Assembly: GCF_000300815.1 (NCBI RefSeq) | Contig: NZ_AMRX01000006.1 | Span: 496,001 to 560,000, forward strand | DNA: 64,000 nucleotides | Reading direction: 5' to 3' | Source: Gayadomonas joobiniege G7 | GTDB taxonomy: Bacteria > Pseudomonadota > Gammaproteobacteria > Enterobacterales > Alteromonadaceae | In this document: in pieces, positions 25,333 to 37,864 of the stretch | Numbering within the stretch: position 1 is the first letter of the stretch | How the letters are laid out: every line of letters starts with the position of its first letter | The notes under the pieces: model-generated | Database searches by the model: none | Told to the model about the DNA's origin: nothing | What the model saw: the letters and a program-made list of their open reading frames with translations, nothing else | Position numbers and translations under genes: made by a program

Positions 25333-25455
25333 ACGATATTCATGCATTTGGCAACTTCGGCATAGGATAGCGGTGTTTATGGGGCGCAATAATTTCATAA
25401 ACGATGGTGGTGTTTGCCTGTTGTCGGCTGCACCTTCGGTGGAGCCGACCTACGA
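25333..25455. repeat. Right flank of IS110 copy 2: mosaic palindromic repeat
   Basis: After ACGATATTCATGC comes a second copy of the same mosaic that lies left of the element: GGTGTTTATGGGGC-CAATAATTTC (about 25370-25400) and a GTCGGCTGCACC/GGTGGAGCCGACC palindrome (25423-25453), followed by TACGAGAACC. GCCGACCTACGA at 25444-25455 is an exact occurrence of the target predicted from the guide RNA of copy 2, still unoccupied. Confidence 0.85.
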
Positions 25456-25510
25456 GAACCTGACGATCCCGATGGGCGAATTTTACACAATGGGTTAGAA
25501 ACCAAAAAAT

Positions 25511-25587
<77 letters not shown>

Positions 25588-25639
25588 ACACTGAGATATG
25601 ATATTTGACCTGTGAACGCTGGTGTTTGTTCAACAGTTT

Positions 25640-25723
25640 TTTTGCGTATAACTAATACAAAATTACAAACAGATGTGGCGTTTGCATTTTGTTGGCTGCA
25701 CCTATCGGTGGACCCAACCTACG
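25640..25723. repeat. Palindromic repeat between the tRNA genes
   Basis: A diverged copy of the same family: GTTGGCTGCACC-tatc-GGTGGACCCAACC followed by TACGAGAACTTTACGATCCCGATGGG. The tail matches the one after the repeat at 25453 (TACGAGAACCTGACGATCCC), which shows that repeat and tRNA flank were duplicated together. Confidence 0.8.
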
Positions 25724-25779
25724 AGAACTTTACGATCCCGATGGGCGAATTTTGCACAATGGGTTACAAACCAAAAAAT

Positions 25780-25814
25780 TGGTTGCAGGGGCTGGCTTTA
25801 AACCAACGACCTTC
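25780..25814 (-). pseudogene. Relic of a third initiator tRNA (3' half only)
   Basis: The 35 nt match the 3' end of the neighbouring tRNA-fMet genes (T arm, acceptor strand and CCA) with four substitutions, then the similarity stops at the anticodon arm. It is flanked by the same GATGGGCGAATTTT-CACAATGGGTTA sequence as the intact copies. It cannot fold as a tRNA. Confidence 0.85.
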
Positions 25815-25875
25815 CCAGAGGGTAAAGAGTTAGCCCGATGGGCGAATTTTACACAATGGGTTACAAACCAAAAAT

Positions 25876-25952
<77 letters not shown>

Positions 25953-25997
25953 ACACTTTCCGTTATTCGCATCAGTTGCTGCGTTAACGTGGCGTGC

Positions 25998-26025
25998 ATA
26001 CTATAGGTTTAATTTTTAAATGCAA
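25998..26025 (-). promoter_or_regulatory. Promoter of the initiator tRNA operon
   Basis: On the minus strand TTGCAT (26025-26020) and TAGTAT (26003-25998) are 16 bp apart, followed by GCACGCC. A GC-rich discriminator of this type is typical of stable-RNA promoters under stringent control. It lies about 45 bp upstream of the first tRNA. Confidence 0.7.
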
Positions 26026-26282
26026 GCGTTTCATGACAAAAAAATTTCAACCGTTTCTTTTTTAATCAATTCGGCGCTTTGTGTATATTCTTTGTTAAAA
26101 AACATTGGTTTATAATCGGAGATATTTAAATATTTTTTACCAATGGATTTGCACTCTGTTTAGTTGGGCACTATAAATACTAACAATCACTTAATTGGAT
26201 TGATATCCGGTTAAGGTTACTGGTAGGACCATAAAGATATGTTATTATTAACTAATATCAGATTAGAGTGCGGTATTTATCT
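26026..26282. other. AT-rich intergenic region upstream of the DUF1302 operon
   Basis: No gene is visible. A perfect TATAAT at 26111-26116 on the plus strand has only a weak -35 (TTCTTT), about 165 nt before the DUF1302 start. This could be the operon promoter with an activator. I see no clear palindrome. Confidence 0.4.
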
Positions 26283-28400
26283 ATGAAAAAACCATTTGCC
26301 AAGTTCAAGCTCAAACCCATCCAGCAAGCTGTATTATTCTCTTTATTTGTAAGCCAGTCGAACAGTTATGCTGCTCAGTTCGAAATTGCAGGTTTGGAAG
26401 TTAACTTTGATTCTACTTTTACGTTAGGGACGAGTTACCGCGTTGAAAACAGAGACTGGGGTTTAATCGGTAAAAATAATCAGTCGAATATCCAGTGGCA
26501 AACACAAGATAATTCATATAATGCCATAACAAATCCTATATACACGGCTGATGATATTTGGTCACAGCCAGGTTCTTATTCGGCAAATGGTGATCTGGGC
26601 AATTTAAATTATGATCCGGGTGAAGCTTTTTCACGGGTTATTTCAGGGACTCACGAATTAAGCATTGCAGCAGATGATTGGGGTTTTTTCAGCCGCTTTA
26701 TGTATTTTTATGATGATGCTGCAAATGACACCGCATGGTCTAATCCGTTAACCGGCGAACAGTATGATATTTGCCGCGACGAAGAAGCCCGTAAACAAAT
26801 TTGTCAGGATTTTCGTTTATTAGATGCGTTTGTGTATGGTTATTTTGATCTGGGTGATAAACCTGTTTCGGTTCGTATCGGTCAGCAGGTGGTGAGTTGG
26901 GGTGAGAGCACTTTAATCAGTCATGGGATTAATAGTATTAACCCGGTTGATGTTGCCCGATTAAAAGCACCCGGCGCAGAATTAAAAGAAGCATTTATTC
27001 CGGTTGGTATGGTTTGGGCGTCGGTGGGTTTAACGGACAATCTTTCGTTTGATGCGTTTTATCAATATAACTGGGAAAAAACGGTTTTGCCGGCTTCAGG
27101 TAGTTATTTTTCGGTGAACGATTTTGCCGGCGATGGTGGTTATTATAATAATGTTCAGATCGGTTTTACTCAAAATCCGGACATTAATACTGATTATTTA
27201 TTATCTCAGTTAAATGGTTGGGTAAGTGGTTATCTTCAGCAAAATTCCAGCACCATTGATGGTTTAATGGCACAGATGGCTGCAACCGATGATCCAGCCG
27301 CTCAACAAGCGTTAGCCAGTGATTTTTATCAAATTACCGCACCTTATTATGGTTTTGCAACTAAGGTTGCCTTAATGGCAGATGACCATAATGGCAATCA
27401 GTATCCGTCGGATAGTGGTCAGTGGGGCGCTAAATTAACTTGGTATGCGCCTGAGTTAAACGACAGTGAATTTGGTTTTTATTACATTAATTACCACAGC
27501 CGCCGACCACTCATTTCCGGACGAACGTCAGATTTTACCGTAGGTTCTGTTTATCAGGACGTTAAAACTTTACAAAGCACCCGCTTAAACCGCCATCAAC
27601 TGGCTGATTTAAGTGCTTTTACGCAAGCGCGTTTAGAGTATCCAGAGGATATTCAGTTGTTTGGTGTCAGTGTAAATACCAGTGTGAGTGGCACCGCCAT
27701 CGGGGCTGAGTTTTCGTACCGTAAAGATGAACCTTTTCAGGTTGATGATGTAGAGCTGTTATTAATGGGCGTGCCTGAGCAGCTTGCAAATGCCGGTATT
27801 CGACCCGATTTAGCGGGTATTTCTCAGTTTGCGTCCGTTGCGCCTGGAGACACAGCAAGGGGGTATATTTTACGTGATAGCTTTCAAACGCAAGCGACTG
27901 TTACTCATTTGTTTGGCCCTATGTTAGCAGCCGATTCATTGGCATTGGTGGTAGAAGCTGGGATCTTGCATGTTCAAGATATGCCAGAGCATGATGAGCT
28001 TAGATTAAATTCGCCTGGTACGGCACGACCCGGTCAAATTCAAGGTGATAATGTACAAGGGTTACAGCTCGGTTTATCTAACGGAGTTGAAATGACGCCA
28101 TTTGCAACAGCAACTTCGTGGGGATATCGTTCGGTTGCTAAGTTAACTTATAATAATTTGTTTTCTGGCATTAATGTTTCACCTAAGCTGGTTTTTTCGC
28201 ACGATGTAAATGGTATTTCGCCTGATCCACTCTATTTATTTTTTGAAGATCGAAAATCAGCCGCGCTTTCTCTGAACTTTGAATATCAAAACCGCATCCA
28301 ATTAGACTTAAGTTATAACAGTTTCTGGGGCGGTGAAGGGCAAGTTAATCAGTTTGCCGATCGTGATTATGTTTCTGTCAGTGTTAAGTATTCGATATAA
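26283..28400 (+). CDS. DUF1302 outer-membrane family protein
   Basis: The frame opens at 26268, but the ATG at 26283 gives a proper signal peptide (MKKPFAKFKLKPIQQAVLFSLFVSQSNSYA, then AQFEIAGLEVNFDSTFTLGTSYR). The 705 residues are mostly predicted beta-strands with Asp/Asn loops, and GWGFFSRFMYFYDDA and VRIGQQVVSWGES are DUF1302 landmarks; the family is thought to form outer membrane beta-barrels. It heads a four-gene operon with DUF1329, a BNR/YCF48-type protein and an MMPL/RND transporter. The same set recurs in proteobacteria that use or export hydrophobic compounds; a role in moving such a substrate across the outer membrane is inferred. Confidence 0.9.
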   Translation: MKKPFAKFKLKPIQQAVLFSLFVSQSNSYAAQFEIAGLEVNFDSTFTLGTSYRVENRDWGLIGKNNQSNIQWQTQDNSYNAITNPIYTADDIWSQPGSYSANGDLGNLNYDPGEAFSRVISGTHELSIAADDWGFFSRFMYFYDDAANDTAWSNPLTGEQYDICRDEEARKQICQDFRLLDAFVYGYFDLGDKPVSVRIGQQVVSWGESTLISHGINSINPVDVARLKAPGAELKEAFIPVGMVWASVGLTDNLSFDAFYQYNWEKTVLPASGSYFSVNDFAGDGGYYNNVQIGFTQNPDINTDYLLSQLNGWVSGYLQQNSSTIDGLMAQMAATDDPAAQQALASDFYQITAPYYGFATKVALMADDHNGNQYPSDSGQWGAKLTWYAPELNDSEFGFYYINYHSRRPLISGRTSDFTVGSVYQDVKTLQSTRLNRHQLADLSAFTQARLEYPEDIQLFGVSVNTSVSGTAIGAEFSYRKDEPFQVDDVELLLMGVPEQLANAGIRPDLAGISQFASVAPGDTARGYILRDSFQTQATVTHLFGPMLAADSLALVVEAGILHVQDMPEHDELRLNSPGTARPGQIQGDNVQGLQLGLSNGVEMTPFATATSWGYRSVAKLTYNNLFSGINVSPKLVFSHDVNGISPDPLYLFFEDRKSAALSLNFEYQNRIQLDLSYNSFWGGEGQVNQFADRDYVSVSVKYSI

Positions 28401-28409
28401 GGTATTTGT

Positions 28410-29777
28410 ATGAAATTTACTCATTCTGTTGTCACTACGGCGCTTGCGCTGGCAATCTCTAGTTATAGTGTGTCTGCTAAGGTGTTTCCAGATGAAGCCG
28501 CTCAGCTGGGCCAAAATTTAACACCGGTTGGTGCCGAAAAAGCCGGCAACAAAGATGGCAGCATTCCCGCATGGACGGGCGGCATTACCCAACCGCCAGC
28601 AGGGTATCAGGTTGGTGACCATCATATTGATCCGTTTGCCGGTGAAAAACCTTTGTTTGTTATTACGGCCGCAAATTATCAGCAATATGCCGAACATTTA
28701 AGTCCGGGCCAACAGGCGCTATTTAAAGCGTACCCAGACACGTTTAAAATGCCGGTTTACAAAACCCATAGAACAGCATCCTTGCCTCAGTATGTTTATG
28801 ATGCTACTAAATTAAATGCGACCAGAGCCGAGTTATCTGACGGTGGTGTTGGCATTCAAAATGCTGCCATTGGGGTGCCTTTTCCAATACCGCAAAACGG
28901 TTTAGAGGTATTGTGGAATCATATTACGCATTACCGAGGTCCAGCTGTAGAGCGTTGGGGAGGCCAGGCAGCACCAACGGCGGATGGGGATTTTACTTAT
29001 ATTGGTTTTGATGAAGCGGCCATATTTCAATATGGTGCCCGGGATGTTACGCCGGAAAAATTGCTTGAGTCAAATGTCGTGTCTATGTTACGTCAGCAGG
29101 TAACCTCTCCCGCGCGCTTAAAAGGCACAGCTTTACTGGTGCATGAAACTTTAAACCAAGAAAAACAAGCTCGCCAAGCCTGGATATATAATACAGGGCA
29201 GCGGCGAGTGCGAAAAGCGCCTAATGTTGCATTTGATGCCCCAGGCACAGCCTCGGACAGTTTGCGTACCACTGACGACTTTGACATGTTTAATGGCTCG
29301 CCCGCACGTTATAACTGGACGTTAAAGGGTAAAAAAGAGCTGTATATCCCGTACAATAGTTATAAGTTGCACGCTAAAGGCATTCCTTATGACGACATCT
29401 TACAAGCGGGCCATATTAACCCTGAACTGACTCGTTACGAAAAACACAGAGTCTGGGTGGTTGAAGCGAATTTAAAAGACGGCATGCGTCATATTTATAA
29501 AACCCGTGTGTTTTATATTGACGAAGATAGTTGGCAAATTGCTGTAGCCGATGCGTATGATAGCCGAGATGAGTTATATCGGGTTAACATGGCATACGCA
29601 ATCAATTATTACGAAGTGCCTCTTACTTGGACGACACTTGATGTATACCACGACTTAAATTCACGTCGGTATTTGGCACTGGGGTTAGACAATAACGAAA
29701 AAATGTATAATTTTAGCGCTGACTTAGACGAAAATGATTTTACGCCACAGGCATTAAGGCGTTATGGTTTCCGTTAA
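28410..29777 (+). CDS. DUF1329 secreted protein
   Basis: 455 residues with a signal peptide (1-23, ending VSA before KVFPDEAAQLGQNLTPVGAEKAGNKDGSIPAW). That N-terminus and YIPYNSYKLHAKGIPYDDILQAGHINPELTRYEKHRVWVVEA are DUF1329 signatures. The family is related to LolA/LolB-like lipid-binding folds, so it may carry a lipid or other greasy molecule in the periplasm. It begins 10 nt after the DUF1302 gene, and its end overlaps the next gene by 14 nt. Confidence 0.9.
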   Translation: MKFTHSVVTTALALAISSYSVSAKVFPDEAAQLGQNLTPVGAEKAGNKDGSIPAWTGGITQPPAGYQVGDHHIDPFAGEKPLFVITAANYQQYAEHLSPGQQALFKAYPDTFKMPVYKTHRTASLPQYVYDATKLNATRAELSDGGVGIQNAAIGVPFPIPQNGLEVLWNHITHYRGPAVERWGGQAAPTADGDFTYIGFDEAAIFQYGARDVTPEKLLESNVVSMLRQQVTSPARLKGTALLVHETLNQEKQARQAWIYNTGQRRVRKAPNVAFDAPGTASDSLRTTDDFDMFNGSPARYNWTLKGKKELYIPYNSYKLHAKGIPYDDILQAGHINPELTRYEKHRVWVVEANLKDGMRHIYKTRVFYIDEDSWQIAVADAYDSRDELYRVNMAYAINYYEVPLTWTTLDVYHDLNSRRYLALGLDNNEKMYNFSADLDENDFTPQALRRYGFR

Positions 29778-30766
29778 GTCGTTATTATTTATTTTATTGA
29801 CGAGTGTACTAGGGGCAGCGCAAGCAAAAAATTTGCTTGCGTTGGATCTTATTTACAGTCAGTCGAATGAATGGTTGGCGGTGGCTGATCGGGGGGTTGT
29901 ATTAAAAGGAGATAAACCACCGTTTAAATCTATTCATACCCCAAGTGATCTTATGCTGACCGCCATCACTCAAAAGCCCAATGGTGAAGTTTGGGCAGTT
30001 GGACATGCCTCCCGTATTTTAATGAGCACAGATCAGGGGGAACAATGGCATCAGGTTTTTGCAGGTGAAGAATCGTCAATACCTTTGTTGGATGTTGAGT
30101 TTATCAACAATGAAATAGGTTTTGCGATTGGGGCTTATGGCGCGTTTTACCGTACTAAAGATGGCGGAAACCATTGGCATAAAAGTTATCATCCTGGTTT
30201 GTTACCACAAGCAGATAAAGATTATTTAGCTGAGATCCGCGCCGAGTCTGAACAGGATTATCTTGCCGAACTTAAGTTTATGCTGCCGCACTTAAACCAG
30301 ATTAAAGTAAAAGATCAGCGTCTTTATATCGTTGGTGAACTGGGGTTAGTTGCTTATTCAGATAATTCGGGGGACAGCTGGCAGCGCATTGAACTTGATT
30401 ATCAAGGCTCTTTTTACGATTTAACTTTTGTTGGTGATGATTTATATGTTGCAGGCATGCGTGGGCATATATATCGTTTGCCATCCGCCAAAATTAAAGC
30501 CGATGAAACAGTCACCTACCAAGCGTTAAATTTACCAGAACCGATCAACATTAATAAACTTTTAGCACTTGATGCCAATACACTGCTCATTGCTGGCAAT
30601 AGTCAAACGCTCTGGCAGTTAAATACTACAAATAAGGTTTTCAGCCCTTTTTACCAAACAAGCAGTCAAACTCAAGTGTCTATTGCAAAAATGCCTAATG
30701 ACGCAACGCAAGCTTCAGCTGAATCATCTAAAGCTTGTGTGAGAATTGCCGGTGAAAACGGAATGA

Positions 30767-30789
<23 letters not shown>
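29764..30789 (+). CDS. BNR/YCF48-type beta-propeller, periplasmic
   Basis: The 341-residue protein has a signal peptide (MVSVKSLLFILLTSVLGAAQA). The repeats STDQGEQWHQVF, TKDGGNHWHKSY and SDNSGDSWQRIEL are Asp-box (BNR) motifs, as in YCF48/HCF136-like propellers, which assist assembly of membrane complexes. The ATG at 29764 lies inside the end of the DUF1329 gene and the 3' end overlaps the RND gene by 23 nt, so the products are probably made together. It likely helps assemble or stabilise the transporter. Confidence 0.87.
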
Positions 30790-33951
<3,162 letters not shown>

Positions 33952-33979
33952 TTTGTGATGTGCAGGATAACTGGATCTT

Positions 33980-34237
33980 TTATTCGGCAACCGCCGTTTG
34001 TAAGTTTACTGGTTGTTCTGCATTTTGCGCAGGACCTTTTTTCACATCATTTTTAAAGTTTACCGCTAATTGTTTAGCGCTTACTTCAAGTTCAGTGACT
34101 ATTTGATTGATTTCTGATTGAACAGAATTTTTCAGTTCAGCTTCTACAGACGATTTTAAAGTGTCATCAGAAGGTGAAGCTGTGGCCGAAAATGTTGCAA
34201 ATACGGCAATCGCAACAACAGATTTTAATGCGAACAT
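33980..34237 (-). CDS. Small periplasmic helical protein, unknown
   Basis: The 85-residue protein has a signal peptide (1-20, FATFSATA, then SPSDD). The rest is one long amphipathic helix (VEAELKNSVQSEINQIVTELEVSAKQLAVNFKNDV) with heptad-like spacing of Val, Leu and Ile, then a polar tail. GGAGTC lies before the ATG. I recognise no family. It is transcribed away from a region with two GTAATTnAATTAC palindromes (34277 and 34361). Confidence 0.7.
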   Translation of the reverse strand: MFALKSVVAIAVFATFSATASPSDDTLKSSVEAELKNSVQSEINQIVTELEVSAKQLAVNFKNDVKKGPAQNAEQPVNLQTAVAE

Positions 34238-34276
34238 TATTGACTCCTTACCTGAGTTAACAGGTTAAACTATTTT

Positions 34277-34289
34277 GTAATTTAATTAC
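34277..34289. promoter_or_regulatory. Palindrome GTAATTTAATTAC, candidate operator 1
   Basis: A perfect 13-bp palindrome with a one-base centre, 40 bp upstream of the small periplasmic gene. The same motif recurs at 34361-34375. It resembles a repressor or activator site; the protein is not identified. Confidence 0.5.
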
Positions 34290-34590
34290 CATTTCTATTA
34301 ACATTTGCCAGAGTTAAGTGGTAATAAACTTTTTCTCTGACGGTGATAAGTATACTATTCTGTAATTAAATTACAAGAATGAAAGTAAATATCCATATTT
34401 CTTTTTGTTCTAAAGCTTTTTTATTTTTAAGGTTGGTTATTTCATCCGTTGCTTTTGGCTTAATTTTAACCGTAAACAAGTGGTTAATTAAACTGTATAT
34501 TTATTTTTGAATTAATACTAAAATACAGTTAAATAACTGGTTTTAAATGGTATTTTTATTCTTCCTGTAAGTTTGTTGAGTGGGTATTAA
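34290..34590. other. AT-rich divergent intergenic region
   Basis: No gene is visible in 34238-34590. Besides the two palindromes it holds homopolymer-rich AT stretches. TTGAAT and TAAATA about 17 bp apart (about 34508-34536) could be a promoter for the hydrolase gene at 34591. Confidence 0.4.
34361..34375. promoter_or_regulatory. Palindrome TGTAATTAAATTACA, candidate operator 2
   Basis: A perfect 15-bp palindrome with the same half-site (GTAATT) as the one at 34277, 84 bp away, i.e. eight helical turns. Two same-phase sites suggest cooperative binding in the divergent region. Confidence 0.5.
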
Positions 34591-35220
34591 ATGAAAAGAA
34601 AGCAAAATGTAACTTTGCTGTTAGCGCACGGGGCAGGTGCTGGCAGCCAATCTGAATTTATAAAATGTATTTGTAATAAAATTACAGAAAAACAACAACT
34701 CGAAAACAGTCTAAATATAAATGTGATCCCTTTTGATTTTGAATATATGAAAGAAATTTACAAAACAGGGAAAAAGCGCCCACCCGAGCGCATGCCAAAA
34801 CTTATCTCGACTTATTTAAGACAAATAAAAACGGTAGAATCTGCCGATGCGATTTATTTGTTAGGCAAGTCGATGGGAGCTCGGGTTGCATTTGCCACCG
34901 CAGAACTGGCAGATTGTGATAAAATACGGGGCCTTGTTGCGCTTGGTTATCCTTTTTATCCACCCGGCAAACAAGACAAACATCGCCTGGTTTTATTGCA
35001 AGAGAGTCTGTTACCTGGCCTTATTGTTCAAGGCGAACGAGATACCTTTGGCAACCGAGACTGGGTGGAACAGCAGAATTTACCGGAAAATATTAAATTG
35101 AGTTGGATTGAAAAAGCCGATCATAGTTTAAAACCTTTAAAATCTGCATCTATCAGTTATGATCAGGCTTTTGCACAAACAGCTGATATAATTTATGACT
35201 TTATCAAACAAACTCTTTAA
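34591..35220 (+). CDS. Alpha/beta hydrolase (KANL3/TEX30-like)
   Basis: The 209 residues begin LLLAHGAGAGSQSEF, the oxyanion-side loop typical of this family. The nucleophile elbow is GKSMGAR (about residues 93-99), the acid is in QGERDTFG and the His in KADHSLKP, so the triad is complete. The substrate is unknown. Its 3' end overlaps the DUF423 gene by 26 nt and opens a run of five genes with overlaps. Confidence 0.88.
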   Translation: MKRKQNVTLLLAHGAGAGSQSEFIKCICNKITEKQQLENSLNINVIPFDFEYMKEIYKTGKKRPPERMPKLISTYLRQIKTVESADAIYLLGKSMGARVAFATAELADCDKIRGLVALGYPFYPPGKQDKHRLVLLQESLLPGLIVQGERDTFGNRDWVEQQNLPENIKLSWIEKADHSLKPLKSASISYDQAFAQTADIIYDFIKQTL

Positions 35221-35608
35221 GCCCGTTTGTATTTTTGTTGCCAGTTTATATGCGGTTACAGCGATTGTATGTGGGGCATTTTCTGCTCACGCGTTAAAAA
35301 ATCAATTAGGAGTCGATCAATTAGATTGGATAGACACGGCCAGTTATTATCAATTTGTTCATTGTTTTTTGTTGTTGGCGCTGCCTTTTGTTTTTCAGAG
35401 AGTGGCAAAAATTGCTTGGTCGAGTTTTATTTTGGTTAACTTAGGCATAGTGTTTTTTAGCGGTAGTTTGTATTTAATGGCATTTGATATTGCTTATTTG
35501 GGCTGGGTAACGCCTTTAGGTGGTTTATTTTTGATTTTTGCCTGGTTGCTTATTTTGCTCACCAGTGCGCAACATATTATAAAAGTAATGAGAGGAATGA
35601 ATGGCTGA
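35195..35608 (+). CDS. DUF423 inner membrane protein (YgdD-like)
   Basis: The 137 residues form four membrane helices. GAFSAHALKN near residue 27 and the paired WVTPLGG are DUF423 features. In E. coli, ygdD is also next to rlmM (ygdE), the same order as here. It overlaps rlmM by 8 nt. The function is unknown. Confidence 0.9.
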   Translation: MTLSNKLFKPVCIFVASLYAVTAIVCGAFSAHALKNQLGVDQLDWIDTASYYQFVHCFLLLALPFVFQRVAKIAWSSFILVNLGIVFFSGSLYLMAFDIAYLGWVTPLGGLFLIFAWLLILLTSAQHIIKVMRGMNG

Positions 35609-36650
35609 GTATCTTTTATACTGCCGTGCGGGTTTTGAAAGTGAATGTGCGGGCGAAATCCAGGCACGCGCAGCTGAACATCAGTTGTTTGGGTATTGTA
35701 AAGCTGAAAAAAATTCCGGTTTAGTTGAGTTTATTTGCGATGCGGATTCGAGTGCAGCGGTTTTTAATCATATCTCATTAGATTCGCTTATTTTTACCCG
35801 CCAGTGGTTTAGTATTACAGCGCGTTTATTTGACTTAGACGAAGGGGATAGAATTAACCCTATACTTGTTGCCCTGCAAGGTAATCAATATGCCCAGCTG
35901 AGTTTAGATTATGCCGATACAAACGAGGGTAAACATGTGTCGGGTTTTTTAAAAAAATTCTCTCGTCCGCTTAATCAAACATTAAAATCAAAAGCCGTTT
36001 TAACTCAAAATGCTAAACAAAGTCTGCATTTATTCTTTTTAAACTCAAATAATCTTTTGTTAGGTTGGAACCCAAACCAAAACCGTAGTGAATGGCATTT
36101 GGGCATTAAACGTCTTAGATTTCCATCATCAGCACCGAGTCGTTCGACCCTTAAATTAGAAGAAGCATTTCATTATTTTATTCCAAAAGATGAATGGGCC
36201 GAGCGGCTGACTTCGGGTTTGAATGCTGTTGATCTGGGCGCAGCGCCTGGCGGCTGGACTTGGCAATTAGTGCAGCGTGGTATGATGGTTACTGCAATTG
36301 ATAATGGGCCTATGAATCAGGCTTTGATGGACTCTGGCCAAGTAAAACATTTTCGCGAAGATGGTTTTAAATACCGACCATTTAAAAAAAATGTTTATTG
36401 GCTGGTTTGTGATATGGTTGAAAAACCTTTTAAAGTAGCCAATTTAATGGCTGACTGGGCAATTGACGGTTATTGTCGTGAAGCTATTTTTAATTTAAAA
36501 CTGCCGATGAAGCAGCGTTATACTCATTTAAACGAGGTGCTTGAAGCGATTGAAGTGCGTCTGTATGAAAGTGGCTTACGCTATGAGTTAAAAGCTAAAC
36601 ATTTATATCATGACCGCGAAGAAGTCACTTGCCATTTAAGGGTGTTTTAG
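35601..36650 (+). CDS. rlmM: 23S rRNA 2'-O-ribose C2498 methyltransferase
   Basis: Methylates the 2'-O of C2498 in 23S rRNA using S-adenosylmethionine. The 349 residues have an N-terminal THUMP-like region and a Rossmann methyltransferase domain; VDLGAAPGGWTWQLVQRG (about 212-229) is the SAM loop. VCDMVEKP and the KLPMK motif are conserved catalytic positions (K-D-K type). Its stop TAG overlaps the GTG start of cmoM. Confidence 0.96.
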   Translation: MAEYLLYCRAGFESECAGEIQARAAEHQLFGYCKAEKNSGLVEFICDADSSAAVFNHISLDSLIFTRQWFSITARLFDLDEGDRINPILVALQGNQYAQLSLDYADTNEGKHVSGFLKKFSRPLNQTLKSKAVLTQNAKQSLHLFFLNSNNLLLGWNPNQNRSEWHLGIKRLRFPSSAPSRSTLKLEEAFHYFIPKDEWAERLTSGLNAVDLGAAPGGWTWQLVQRGMMVTAIDNGPMNQALMDSGQVKHFREDGFKYRPFKKNVYWLVCDMVEKPFKVANLMADWAIDGYCREAIFNLKLPMKQRYTHLNEVLEAIEVRLYESGLRYELKAKHLYHDREEVTCHLRVF

Positions 36651-37405
36651 TGGATCGTAGTTTTGAGCCAATCGCGGATAAGTTTAATAAAAATATCTAC
36701 AGGACGTCAAAAGGGCGCTTACGCTTAGAATTATTAAAAGCCGATTTGACAGAATTTAAGCTGACTGATCATTCAGCGCCCTTATCGATTTTAGATGCCG
36801 GCTGTGGCAGCGGTGAAATGGCACTTTGGTTAGCTAAACAGGGGCATCAGGTGACTGCGGTTGATCTTTCCCCTTCGTTGTTGGCACTGGGGGCTGAGCA
36901 AGCTCAGCAGCAAGGGCTGAACGTTAATTGGTTAAATAACTCTATTCAGACGTTTTGCCAGCACAATGAGCACTTATATGATTGGGTGATCTGCCATGCG
37001 GTATTTGAATGGGTGGACGATCCGCAGGCTGTGTTAACTTTGTTAAAAAATCAGCTAAAACCCGGTGGATATTTATCTTTGATGTTTTTTAATCATACCG
37101 CAAAGCTATTTGGCAATTTGTTGTATGGAAATTTTGACTATATAGATGCGGGTATGCAGGTTAAAAAGCAGGTGAGTTTAAATCCGCAAAATGCGCTTAA
37201 ACCTGAACAAGTGTATTTATGGTTAGAGACAAATTTTAAATTGTTACATAAGCGTGGCATTCGAAGCATTCACGACTATATTTATGATAGAAGTTTATGG
37301 CAAAGCCAGTTCGAGCAAATATTAAAAAAAGAACTTGCTTATTCGCACACTGAGCCTTTTATCTCTTTAGGTAAATATATTCATGTTATTGCGCAAAAAA
37401 AATAA
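36650..37405 (+). CDS. cmoM: tRNA 5-carboxymethoxyuridine methyltransferase
   Basis: Methylates cmo5U34 in tRNA to mcmo5U. A frame is open from 36629 but GTG at 36650 (TAGTG overlap with rlmM) gives an N-terminus like that of E. coli CmoM (DRSFEPIADKFNKNIYRTSKGRLRL) and 251 residues. LDAGCGSGEMALWLA is the SAM site, and NFDYIDAGM and LKPEQVYLWLE are CmoM-specific. The rlmM-cmoM pairing means two RNA modification genes side by side. Confidence 0.93.
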   Translation: MDRSFEPIADKFNKNIYRTSKGRLRLELLKADLTEFKLTDHSAPLSILDAGCGSGEMALWLAKQGHQVTAVDLSPSLLALGAEQAQQQGLNVNWLNNSIQTFCQHNEHLYDWVICHAVFEWVDDPQAVLTLLKNQLKPGGYLSLMFFNHTAKLFGNLLYGNFDYIDAGMQVKKQVSLNPQNALKPEQVYLWLETNFKLLHKRGIRSIHDYIYDRSLWQSQFEQILKKELAYSHTEPFISLGKYIHVIAQKK

Positions 37406-37766
37406 CTTTATTTTATTCGTTATTTTATTAAGCAGTCTGCTTGGCTGCCAAGAGCAAGTGGATAACTTACCACCGCATAAAGTGTTATCTGAAGTTGATC
37501 GAATTTGGGCACCTGATTTTGTGCAGGGTTTTTGGCGCTATCGGGGCGCTCGCGCTGGGCAAGGGGCTGTGATTGTTTATATACAGATCCCTGAAGCACT
37601 CGACATGAATGAATCTCAGCACAAAACGTATTTGGTTGAGGCTGTGTGTCCAGATGAAAAAATGGCGTCATTATGGCATCTAATACAAGGCTATCAGCTT
37701 TATATAAGGACCTTTCATTATGTTGAGCGCACTTATATAGAAGCACTTTGTATTAACCCCTTATGA
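37383..37766 (+). CDS. Small lipoprotein, unknown
   Basis: The 127-residue protein has a lipoprotein signal with lipobox LLG-C22 and Gln at +2, so outer membrane sorting is expected. The mature part is compact with two Cys (EAVCPDEK, EALCINPL) that may form a disulfide. It overlaps cmoM by 23 nt. I know no family. Confidence 0.7.
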   Translation: MLLRKKNNFILFVILLSSLLGCQEQVDNLPPHKVLSEVDRIWAPDFVQGFWRYRGARAGQGAVIVYIQIPEALDMNESQHKTYLVEAVCPDEKMASLWHLIQGYQLYIRTFHYVERTYIEALCINPL

Positions 37767-37864
37767 GCTGTGGTCTGAGTTGTTAGCTCAATCACAGTTT
37801 TTAAGCCACTTTCGTATGCATATGATGCTAGACTGCTACACAATAATAAGACAGAGAGCAAATC

